From the NCBI GenBank assembly GCA_036583965.1, contig JAZBQD010000001.1, forward strand, positions 17,106,108 to 17,170,107: a stretch of 64,000 nucleotides of DNA, in the 5' to 3' direction. Shown here piece by piece: positions 44,460 through 55,005 of the stretch; the stretch's first letter is position 1; the number at the start of each line of letters is the position of its first letter. The notes under the pieces were generated by a model. It did no database searches. It was not told the origin of the DNA and saw only the letters and a list, made by a program, of their open reading frames with translations. Position numbers and translations under genes: made by a program. The DNA comes from Prunella strophiata. Taxonomy: Eukaryota; Chordata; Aves; Passeriformes; Prunellidae.

Positions 44460-46185
44460 CAAGAGAGAAGCAGTGGGTGCACAAAATGAGGAGTGTGCCT
44501 CGTGGAGGGGTTTCCATTTAACACAACAAATAAAGCAAGTCTTGCTCTAAAGTGTTTATCTGGAGTTTTTCCTTTGGAGCCGTAATGTATCAGAGCCCTG
44601 ACTTTGCACTCCCACATCCATCTTTGCTCATGTGTTTTACCCTCACCAGTGGCTTTCCCCTTAAGCCTGTCTATTTGCCTGTAGATTTGACAGATGACAG
44701 CTTCTCTCTGGGATGTTGGATGGCGTTTGTAGGGCTGTGATGCCAGGAGCGTTCTGAGCGCTGGTGTTGCATATTTATTGATCTCCATATTCCCAATAAT
44801 CTGATGCACGTCACATTTGACAACATTATGTGGAGAGGTCAGCTGTATGGGGCTAATGAAACTGTTTCAAAGATGGATGTTGTTTTCCACAACATTAACC
44901 TTGCAAATAGCTGTCACTAGTGCATTTCACTATGGGGCTTGGCGTTTGAGAACCTCCCTTTTTTTATTGTTGATGTTAACATTAAACAAAACCTGGAGCC
45001 ATTAAATCTCAGTATTTATATACAATAGGAAACATGGACGACATGGCATCACTCCAAATGAAAATCTTATTAACAGCACACGGTGCTTGTGGCAAAGTCC
45101 TGAACAATCTGAAAATTGGTTTGGCTGTCTGAAATGTTTGACAGATTGGCTAAGGATGATGTAAAAGGACTGAACAGGGAACAGCTGAATTCTAAGGATT
45201 AAAGTGGCAAATAGAAAGCCCTGATGTAATCAAAAAGCACATTGCACTTTCATATTTTACTGCAATATTACTCTGCTCACCAGGAGCTTATTACATCCAG
45301 GGCAATATAAAATTTAGATTACCTTTTTATTTTAAAATTATTTCTCTAGCATGTGTAATGTGATGAGGAAGCACTCAGCTTCTAAAGAGGTCTCTTGAAG
45401 TTCTTTTTTCCTTAAAAAAATACTGCTATGGTGATTTCAATATTTAATTGTAGGTTTTCTGCTGTCATGCTGAGGCACTTCAAAGCAGGAGTCCTAAGGG
45501 CGATAAAAATAATCCTTGGAGGCCCCTTTTCCACATTGCAGTGGTTGAGAACAGTTGTAGTAACTCTTTCTCGATGTCACACTGCATCTTTTGTAATGTA
45601 AATTTTGCACATACTTACAAAGCACAGCTCCAAATATGATTTTGATAGGCAAGCAGTTTAGAAAGGTTTGTGTTGGCCATCTGAGCTGTGAAGTACCACA
45701 TATATTTCCAGTGTCTTCTGGGACTTGAGGGCATTTCAAGTGAGAGGGAAAAGAACTCAACCTCCATCCCGCTCCGGAAGCTCATGATTGCGTTTTAATA
45801 TTTTAAACAGCAGTTGGCAAATGCTAATATAAAGCCCATTGACAAAGGGTGAAATTCTGACCCCTGCACAGAGGAAAGGTCAGATGATGGTGATAAGGAC
45901 AGCTGAAGGTCGTTAAGGTGGCTTGGGCTGGAGCTGCTGCAAGGTCTCTGTGGAGCAAGAGCTGCTGAGGCTGCTCTGCAGCTGGTGGGCAGCCCTCAAA
46001 CATCAGGCAGTAGTTTTGTTGTTAAAACTTGCTTTAATAAAGTAATGGATGCTCATGCAGGCTCTGCTTGGAGGTGAGATGTGCCCCTGAGAAAGGTGGT
46101 GGTGGGTGCTCAAAGCATCAGCTGATAAAAGCACCAGAGGGGCATCTCCCAGTTGGGCTCCATCAGCTTCAGATCCTGCCCCTGA
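44460..46185. other. Intergenic, partly conserved-looking
   Basis: 44735-45010 is a candidate conserved element. The rest is AT-rich with no recognised exon or transposon. Confidence 0.45.
44735..45010. promoter_or_regulatory. Candidate conserved noncoding element
   Basis: Complex sequence with GAGCGTTCTGAGCGCTGG, TATTTATTGATC, CCAATAATCTGATGCACGTC and GGCGTTTGAG. CpGs are kept in an AT-rich setting. Function inferred. Confidence 0.3.
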
Positions 46186-46187
46186 AC

Positions 46188-46366
46188 CATGAAATCATGG
46201 ACTGGTTTGGGTTGGAAAAGACCTTAAACCCCATCCAGTGCCACCATCATGAAATCATGGACTGGTTTGGGCTGGAAGAGACCTTAAACCCCATTCAGTG
46301 CCACCATCATGAAATCATGGACTGGTTTGGGTTGGAAAAGACCTTAAATCCCATCCAGTGCCACCC
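46188..46366 (+). repeat. 60-bp tandem triplication of a CR1 3' end
   Basis: Three units with an exact 60-bp period, each containing GAAATCATGGACTGGTTTGG, an AAGACCTTAAA-type core and CCAGTGCCACC. The units differ by only a few substitutions (GGTT/GGCT, GAAAAG/GAAGAG, ACCCC/ATCCC). Confidence 0.97.
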
Positions 46367-46632
46367 CTGCCATGGCAGGGACACCTTCCACTGTCCCAGG
46401 CTGCTCCAAGCCCCAATGTCCAGCCTGGCCTTGGACATTTCCAGGGATCCAGGGGCAGCCACAGCTGCTCTGGGCACCCTGTGCCAGGGCCTGCCCACCC
46501 TCACAGGGAACAATTCCTTCCCAAAATCCCATCTAAATCCATCCACTTTCAGCTTAAAGCCATTCCTCCTTCTCCTTTCACTTCATGTTCTTACAAAAAT
46601 TCCTCTCCTGCCCTCTTGTATCTCCCTTTAGG
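46188..46632 (-). mobile_element. CR1 LINE 3' region (antisense) with tandemly triplicated end
   Basis: The reverse of a CR1: CCAGTGCCACCCCTGCCATG, GGGACACCTTCCACTGTCCC, CCAGGGGCAGCCACAGCTGC and CTGTGCCAGGGC, then CCTCACAGGGAACAATTCC. Its 3'-terminal 60 bp is repeated three times (see the separate entry). Confidence 0.93.
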
Positions 46633-46639
46633 TTCCAGA

Positions 46640-49235
46640 ACATGTTGCAGTGTCTCAAATGAAAGGATAAAAAAGTTTGACAGAGAAGGGAAAGCTGTAA
46701 GGCAACTTTTAAAAAATGCAGTCTAGTCTGAACATCTAATAGGTTGTGATTCACTGAGGTTATTGTAAATTGTTCAAAAGTTAAATGTTGTTTCTAGCCT
46801 TGTACCTGGACTGTCTGAGCACTTGGAGTGGAGAGAAGAAGTTTAGGGGGCAGCACATGGGTCAGGATGAGAGCTCCTGCTGTCTGGAGGCATCTTGTGA
46901 TGAAAAATCTAGAAAGGTTAAGGCAGATGCCTAATTTTTAAACCCAAAAGTCAATGAAGTGTAAATTACCCCTGTAAACTACTTTCTGTCTCTATAGAAA
47001 CTTACAGATAAAATGTTATTTGGGCTTCTTTTGAGAATTTTCTCAAGAAATGCTCAGAAATGAAGAGGGATGGAATTTTTATTTCATATTTATTTTATAG
47101 CACATCTTCTCATATGCAATTTGCTTCTTAAAATTTGTTAAGAATGCAAATATTCACAAGTCATAAAAAGAAGGTCTCTTCCCTCAGTTTCTGGCACTTT
47201 CTTTGGTGTCTGCATTATTTATTTAGTGACTTAGGATAAGGTCATGGAGAGTTTTTCCAGAAGTAGAATCTAATGCCAAGTGAATGTTTTAGGGAGAGTT
47301 AAAACAGAGGATTTATGACATCACTTAGTAATGCTTATTGTTAATTGAAAAAACATTCTCCTGTAATAATTCTCAGGTTGTGCATTATCATTATCACATG
47401 AAACTGTGCAAAAATGTAATAAGTACATTTCTATAACATGATTTCTGATATTGCTAAGCTCACATACTATAAAATATGAAGTGCTAACCAAAAATGAATC
47501 TATGGAAAAAAAACCGTTTTTACTCTAAAAACTAATGAGCTATGATTTCTTTTTATTTGTCTTTTGGGTTTAAAGCCTCCTGATCTAATTTTCAAGCTCT
47601 TTTCTGAATCAAGGAGAGTTGGTTTATTTCCTAAAGAATATAGGAACAAATATGTCAGTACAGCCTCTCATAAAGGCTCCAGGAGCTCAGACTTTAGGAT
47701 TTCAAGTGATTATGACACAAAAGTTAAATTGCTTTAACTGTCAGTAATGCTTTGGAATTTTTAAAAAATATAAAAATATTTTAAAAGATGTTGACTTAAC
47801 AGAGGGTCTCCTTGCTGTAAAAATACACATTTCTGTACATGGAGGCAAGATTCTACCACAATGGTGAATCTGTCCAATGCTCCCAATCCATCCTGAGATT
47901 TGGATCAAGGACCAGTTTTTTTTTTTTTTTCTTGGTCTTACCATGACCTGGGATAATTTTTTTTCCCTCTGATTTTCTGCAGGGTACAAATGTGCCCCTG
48001 CAAAGCACAGAAATGTGGGGCAAGGCCAGGATGGCTGCTCAGGTGTGAAGGGTCTGGTCTCTGCTTTCAGAGGGGTCCTTTGGCCTTGGCTGCCATCTGA
48101 GCAGGGCTGGGAGCTGTATCTCTGTAATGCTCTGCCTCTTCATCCTTAAAAACTGAGAAATACCTGCCCTTAATATCACTAATGTCTCCAAAATAGTGCT
48201 TAGCTGGGACTTCAGGGCTGGAATGGCTCTAGTTCTAGGCCTCTGGACAGAATCAAATTTATTCCTTAGGGAACCTCATCTTTGCCTCAGAGCTGCAAAG
48301 TGCTGTGCACTCTACCCTGATTGTTCAGTAACTTGCAGAAATGAGCCCATATAAAGCATTAAAGAGCTTCAGAGCCCTGTGTTTGATTGCATGGTGTTAG
48401 AGAGAGAGGGAAGATGTGAGCAGCAGCCACAGGGCCCAGGCCAGAGCCCTGAATTAATGGGGAGCTCCAAGCAGAAGCTCCTACCTGCTGGGAGAAGTGA
48501 AAGTGCTGCTTGGGTGGGGATTTCAGGGTTTGCAACAGAGTCCTTGAGACTCCTCCATAAATTAATTGTTTATAAAGGCAGGATTCATTAGCTGCTTGTC
48601 TGAAAATTTATGTGGGAGCTGCTGTTTATGCTGAAGTACAACCATGTGAGTCCTGCTCTTTGCAATTTCTGCTTGGCATCATCTCAAGGATGCCCATCTG
48701 ATATCCACTCAGATCTGCTTTTCTCCTGGGCCCTGGCTCAAGGATCAGAGCCTGGCAGTCAGGTGAGGGCCTGATTCCATCCCTGATGGACAGGATGTTC
48801 TTGCTTTACAGTGTGTCAGGGAATCAGGACAGGATTGGATATTATGAAGTTTTTATTACTGGAAAGGTTGTTGAACAGCAGAACAAGCTCACCAGTCAGG
48901 TGTTAAGGCTGGGGACGAGGAAGGAGAAAAGAGGGAGACAGGAAACTGTGGGAGATATTTGCCAAAGGAGCTTGGTTTATAAAACCAAAACCCTATAGAA
49001 GGACAATACAACTCAAAGAATTACAGCACTGCTTTTCTGGTGGTGCTTTCTTGCTCTGGTGGCACTAAGGTTGTACCTACAGGTGCAGTGGGTGCTCCCA
49101 GGCACCTGGAGCACACCAGGCAACCACAAAAGATGCCTGTCCCACCTTGGGTGGGACCTGGGCATGCAGAGGTGGTTCCAGTGGGCTCACACTGGAGTCC
49201 TTTGGGTGCAGACCAGGGCTTCCCACTCACCTGCC
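46640..49235. other. Intergenic, no gene seen
   Basis: AT-rich in the first 1.3 kb with a poly-T tract near 47917-47930, then mixed composition. No recognisable exon, RNA gene or transposon. Confidence 0.5.
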
Positions 49236-49249
49236 TCCTGCCAAGGAAA

Positions 49250-49720
49250 TACAAAACATTTGTGCGTTATTTGGTTCGGCTTTGCAACAACGCGACCCGT
49301 TTAGAGTTAGCAAAGTGCAGCAAACGGGCTCTTAAATGCAGGTTAAAGGCCTTGATGAAATACAGAACACCTCGAAAAGACAACCTGAATTTTTGCCATT
49401 TTAAACTTTGCATGGCTGGCGTGCTGGAGCAGCCCCCAGGTTAATGAGCCACGAGTTTAAACAGCGATTGAAGAAGTCGGTTATAAATACAGAGCAGTTT
49501 GCTTTTTGCCTTCCTGTTGCTTTCCCGGGCTTCCCAGGGCCTTCCACTGATGGAGAGCTTTTAATTTCACATTTTGGCCCCCACCACAGGTGATAAACAA
49601 AGGTTTCCCATTGCTGTGACTCGGGTCAGTGCTGCAGCCTCGGCGTCAATCCCGCTGCCTGTAATTACACACAAAAGGTTACTGGGATCCACGGCTAATT
49701 TGCAGCCTCTGTTTAGCAGA
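49250..49720. promoter_or_regulatory. Candidate conserved noncoding element with local CpG cluster
   Basis: About six CpGs fall within roughly 75 bp (gtgcgtt, ttcggc, caacgcgac, cccgttt, aacggg) in an otherwise CpG-poor desert. An inverted repeat CCCGTTT/AAACGGG sits at 49296-49302 and 49322-49328. More CpG-bearing, repeat-free sequence follows to about 49720. An open frame crosses it but resembles no protein family. Confidence 0.35.
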
Positions 49721-52625
49721 ATTTAATAGCAGGTATTACTGGTGCAGCAGTAATTAAGGACCTTTGTCAATAAGACGGAATAGATGGCCACACTTTGTTG
49801 TAATCATTGGACTTTTGAGAACCCAGAGGAGTGAAAAGCAGTGAGAGGAGCAATCCATTTCACGAATAACATGGCTGTCCTTTCACCCCCCCACTCCCCC
49901 CTCCTCCTGAAACCAGCAATGGAATAATAATTCCCCCAAGCAATGAAAGTACAGGAATAAAAGTACTTACCCTCCAGCCTGTGATTTTTTTTTTTTTTAA
50001 ACTTTTTATTTACTCTACTGTGCTTTTTATTTGCTTCGGGCTGCATTTGATGAAGTATTGTTTAAACAGTGCCGAGCAAAATGGATATAGGGAGATGGAA
50101 AATAGAAAGAGGAGGAATTTTAACCAGGTGGATATATGCATTTGCCTTTAAGGTGGATGGCGTTGGGTTTATCAATTATTTCCTCTGGATTTTTTTTTTA
50201 AAAAAAGAGAAAGAAATGACAAAAACAAGTGGCTTGGTGAAGAGATGGAGAGAGTCATTTAGAGCTGTCTCTGCACAGAGCCGTTCAGCTGTAAATGGGT
50301 CGCAAACAAGGGGACGAGGAGTGAAGTTGGTGCAGCGTTGTGGCCCCCTCGTGCCCCCCCTGCAGCACTAATGTAGCCCTGAATGGGCTGGCACAGGTTT
50401 GAGAGCCCCAGCACACACACACACACAGAGCCTGGCCCAGGCTGCTGGGCTGGGGAGCTGCCAGCCCGGGGAGGACACAATTCAAAGAGTGCTTTAAGGT
50501 GTACACTCCTCTCAGTAATTGGTGAAGAAGCTGCATTTCACTCCCTGCTTTTAATAGCGGTTTGAGTAGTGGCTCTTTATGAAGGCTCTCTTTTTTAAAG
50601 CAGCTTTAACTATACCCTTTCTGTCAGTAATGCCTGAAAAACTTCTACCTTTAATCATTCCTGGATCAGGCAGCAAACAAGCAGCTCCTTTTCCTTTTTC
50701 AATTACATGCTGGATATTCAGCACACATATAAAAAAAAGGGGGGAAAAAAAAAAAGGAGGCATCTTGAGCCTATCATGTATTAAATGCAGCTCTTTGCTG
50801 CTGCATTAAAATAACACCAAGGATCTCGCTTCAGCCAACAAAAGCCAGAAATATAAAGTTAAAGCTGCAGTGCTCTTTTTTATCTGCTCCATTGTGAGGA
50901 GGCATTGTAGCACTCTTAAAACAGTGGGACATTTTTCCATACCTATGGGCAATGATACTTAGCTAAGAGATCCTGACCTTTGTGATTCTGAGACTCATGG
51001 CAAATTTTTTACAGCATCTTATGGATGGGTTCTGCTTGATGCTGTTCCTGTGAGGTATGTGGTTTTTGTTGATTTTTTTTTTCCTTCTTTTTGGCACTGC
51101 TCTTTCAAAAAGGGAACCAGGAAACAGAAAACTGGTGCATTGGCTGAGTTTGTTCTGAAGGATCCCCGTCTTGATGGAGGTCCCCATCTTAATGAGTTCA
51201 CTTACATAAGATCAGGCAAATGGTCCTTAGTGAACACTTGCCCACAATTAAAAAAAAGAAGGATCATTCCATGGAAGAGCCAAGCTTAAAATATGAAGGA
51301 AATTGAAGGTCAGGGCTGGTATGAATCAGGAAAATCATGAGAGAAATACCAGGGCTAGGAATTGTATTTGGTATTTGTGAGTCAATAGCATTGTATCATA
51401 GCTCATATTTATTTTTTCTCCCAACAGAAGACCAACAAGCTGTGGAAAATGCAGAGAAAAATCTGGAATGTGTGGAGAGAAGGGAAAACTGATGGATACA
51501 GCCTTTTGGTGGATGAAGTTTGCAGTAGTGTGTTACAGTCTCTTTTGGAAAAGGTGGCATTCTTGATGGAATGAAAGTAGAAGATAAATTCTTGGAAGGT
51601 GAAGTGTTTAGTAACAGCTCTGGTGACACCAAGCTGGAAAATCATGTACTGAGTTTTCCTTCTGATCAATGCTGGTTTAGTCTGCAACAGATAAAAATGA
51701 AGAGACAATGTCAACAGACAAGAATATTGCTGCAGGCATAATGCTGCCCTACCACTACCCAAATGTCCAAGGCTAATCCAGGACATTTATTTTCCAAGCA
51801 GAGGAGCCATTGATCTGGAAAGATATTTGTCATTGTTTTGTAGGGCAACCCTGCAGATAGTATAAACACAGAGAGGAGATCTTGTGGTGGTGAGTTGGAG
51901 CAGTTCCACTGGCTCCTGTTTGATGGGGATCCTAAGTAATCTGGGTTGAAGACTGTGAGGAGTCTGAAAAAACAAGTGCCTACTTTCTGACCTTGGGAAG
52001 TTGCCCCTGTGGAGCAAATGGAATCTAGGTGCAAAGGGCAGGGAAGGGCCAGATGTATCCCAAGCTGATCAGAAGGGTGGAGCAAACCTGATCTGTCCAG
52101 GACTGTTCTTCTGCAGCTTTGTCAGGAGCAGCCAGAAGGCCAAAGGTAAATATGAAGGTCTGAGGTTCAAAGGTTAGCTCTGTTCCTTAAGGGAAAATGT
52201 ATCTCCTGCACAAACAGTTGAAGGTCACTGCTCAATAAGTCACACTCTTTAACCTTTCCTCTTTTTGGTCATTTGATAGCCAAGCCTCTCCCCTGTAAAT
52301 GCAAAGTCACATCACATACAATTTCCATGGATTCAATCCTGTATGCTGGAAATGACAATGTGGATTTAATGAAAGGATCATTTCAAGGTAAATTCATTTG
52401 TGGTCTGTGAACAAAGTCTGATCTCATTCCTCTTTTGTCTCGCTGCTCTTCCCACCTGACTTGCCCCCAGTAAGGGTTGATGTGGAAGGCAAGAGTCCTG
52501 GGCTGACCCCTTTGTTCCTCCAGGTGTGTTCCTGGTTCATCTCCAGCCTCAATCACCTCTAAATTCCAGGGCAGCATCAGTGGGACCCATAAAACTCTCC
52601 ATTGCTGGGTGTTGTGCCAACTTCC
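49721..52625. other. Intergenic with low-complexity tracts
   Basis: Poly-T near 49986-49998, a CA/TG run at 50410-50427 and an A-rich run near 50730-50756. 50030-50200 and 50760-50900 are AT-rich and may be conserved. No exon was recognised. Confidence 0.45.
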
Positions 52626-52634
52626 CCATTCTTT

Positions 52635-52955
52635 GCATTTCAAGGCTTTGATGTGTCCCACCACCCTCACAGAGAAGAATGTTTTCCCAATCTCCCACCA
52701 GCCCTGCCCTCTGGCAGAGGGAGCCATTCCCTGTGTCCTGTCCCTCCATCCTTGTCCCCAGTCCCTCTCCAGCTCTCCTGGAGCCCCTTCAGGCCCTGGC
52801 AGGGCTCTGAGCTCTCCCTGGAGCCTTCTCCAGGCTGAACATCCCCAACTCTCCCAGCTTATCTTTATAGCAGATGATGCTCCAGCCCCCTGAGCATCTC
52901 TGTGGCCACCTCTGGACATGCTCCAAGAGCTCCATGTCCCCATTTTCCAGGGAGA
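52635..52955 (-). mobile_element. CR1 LINE internal region (antisense)
   Basis: The reverse of CR1: GTCCCACCACCCTCACAGAG, CAGTCCCTCTCCAGCTCTCC, CCTTCTCCAGGCTGAACATC and CCACCTCTGGACATGCTCC. Both ends are truncated, including the 3' terminus. Confidence 0.9.
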
Positions 52956-52959
52956 ATTT

Positions 52960-54368
52960 CACAAGTGAATTTCACAAATTTCATTTTTCCTGCAGTTTCT
53001 CAGAGAGTTTTGCCTGTGAGGGTTTGTGCTCATGCATGGATCATTCATTCTGACTGAAATAGCTGCAAAACCTCTGAAAGAGCTGAGCATCTGTTTGAGG
53101 GGAAAAAACACTGTCTGGGGCTATCTTATCTGAATGGCCTCAACTGCTCTTAATACAGGTGGGAATGGAAAATTAACTTTGCAGGCTCTGTCCTTAAAAG
53201 CTTATCAATAGGCTTGAGTTTAGAGAGGAATGTGTTCCCCCCTAAGATGTCTGAGACCTGTAAAACCCACAGTGCAAGCAGGGACTGAGATGGGGGCTCA
53301 GTCTTGAATTGATTTTGGAGTGGGTTGAATTTTTTGTGGCTCAGACCTTTTACATTTGCCAGAATTCACTAAAGGGAGAGGCAACCTTGATTTGGCCAAT
53401 AATTCTGTGCTAACACTATGCTCTAATTAGTTTCAGCTTTCAGAATATTTTGTTATTCTTCATGGAGTTTCCCAGATGGAGATGACACCACCAGCTAATT
53501 TACCAGGCTGGTTTGTATCTAACCATGGAGAGAGATTCTAGTTTTGGCTTTTTTTGTAACATGCTGGGATCAGAGCTGAGGAGCTGAGATCAGATCTGCC
53601 CCTCAACCTGCTGCTCTTGTCCATGCAAGGTTGTATGTTTGGTTTTTGTTTGTTTTTTTTTTTTTTTTTTTTTTTTTGGTCTCCAAATCCTGCATTTTTA
53701 ATATAAATAAAAAATTTGATCTCTGCCACTGGGAAACTGCATCCCATTTTTTTTCCTAACAGAAAAATGGGAATAGGTTTCCTTTAACTAGTGGAAGGGT
53801 CTAGACTCTAAAAAGGTTTTTATTATTGTGTGCCCGGGGTCCTTAGTTTTAGACATTTATCTTGTGGCAAACCAGTAGGGAACTAGAAAGGCAGTATTTT
53901 GCAACTCCTAGACCCCCAGCTCTAAATAATGACTCCAAGCTGAAATTGAAGCAGGTGCATCATCTCCTTCATTGTGTCACTTTTAGCACAGACATTATAC
54001 TTTATGGGCTTCCACTATCCAAATAGTTTGTGCAACGGACCCTAAAAGTGGTGATGCATCAATCAATCAGTCAGGGCTTTATTGCTCCAACTTTCTTTAC
54101 AGGAGGCTTCTAAGCCATATTATAATGCAAGATGAGGAGCCCAGCAGAATACAAATGCCCTGGGATGCAGCCCCATTTCTGTGTGCTCCCTTCCAGGGCT
54201 GGAGCTGCACTCTGAGGAATATCCCAGGGCATCAGTCACAGGCAGCCAAATGCATCCCTGCTGGGAGCTCATGGATTGTGCCTGGCCAGGCTGGCTCAGG
54301 GGATGGATCCTGCTGGCCCTGGTGGCCTGCACAAGCTCCTGGGTGGGGGCAAGGTGCTAAAGAGGATG
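52960..54368. other. Intergenic with a long poly-T tract
   Basis: The poly-T run at about 53656-53678 may be an antisense poly-A tail, but no element body was recognised beside it. No exon was seen. Confidence 0.5.
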
Positions 54369-54374
54369 GAAAAT

Positions 54375-54999
54375 TGCCAGAGGTCTCTCAGGAGCTGGAG
54401 ATGACCCCTAATCTGTTTGAGAGTCTCTGTGTCCCAGCCCAAGAACCAAAGGAGGAGTCAGGAGTCTTCCTGTGCTGTTCTCAAGGTTTTTTATTTTTCC
54501 TTATCTAACAAATTTTCTCTCTGCCCAGCCCAGGTCTGTTCAGCAGATCAGTCCCAGGCACACTGCCCACCTCTGGGGTGGTGCTGTCTTTTTATACTAA
54601 AAACTACCTGTACATTATTTACAGTTATTTTCCAATACCTATCACCCATGTTACACAGTCCAACTCTGCTCTAAACCAATCCAAAAGTGCCACCATCATC
54701 CAGAAGATGGAGGACATAAAGAAGGAGAAAGAAGGACAGAACACACCCAAATTCCTCCATCTTGACCCCTGAACCCTTATTCTAAAAATCCCCAAAATTC
54801 TACTTTTTCACCCTGTAATAAACTAATTATTACTCTACTTAATTTTTGTGGCTTGCACCTCTTCATATAAAGTTGGTAATTTTTTCCATGGCTCAAAATC
54901 AAAGGCACAGGGGTCTTGGGCTCTGTGCCAAGGTCTCTGAGCCCCTGCCAGGGGCTGGAGCCACCCAGGACAGCCAGAGGGATGTGTTGGGTTCCAACA
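54375..54999 (-). mobile_element. Solo LTR, endogenous retrovirus (copy 3)
   Basis: 625 bp with an exact 6-bp target duplication GAAAAT at 54369-54374 and 55000-55005. Read on the minus strand it starts TGTTGGAACCCAACACATCC and ends in CA, with a TATA box opposite 54586-54598 and AATAAA opposite 54490-54495. It has no internal coding sequence. Confidence 0.96.
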
Positions 55000-55005
55000 G
55001 AAAAT

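Noticed and set aside
49040..49444. 134-codon open frame across the CpG-cluster element
   Set aside because: The basic tail segment is suggestive, but there is no homology that I recognise and the sequence reads better as conserved noncoding DNA. A conservation test with codon-phase signal would decide.
53656..53678. Processed pseudogene or SINE with antisense poly-A tail
   Set aside because: The poly-T tract has no recognisable element body or target duplication next to it.
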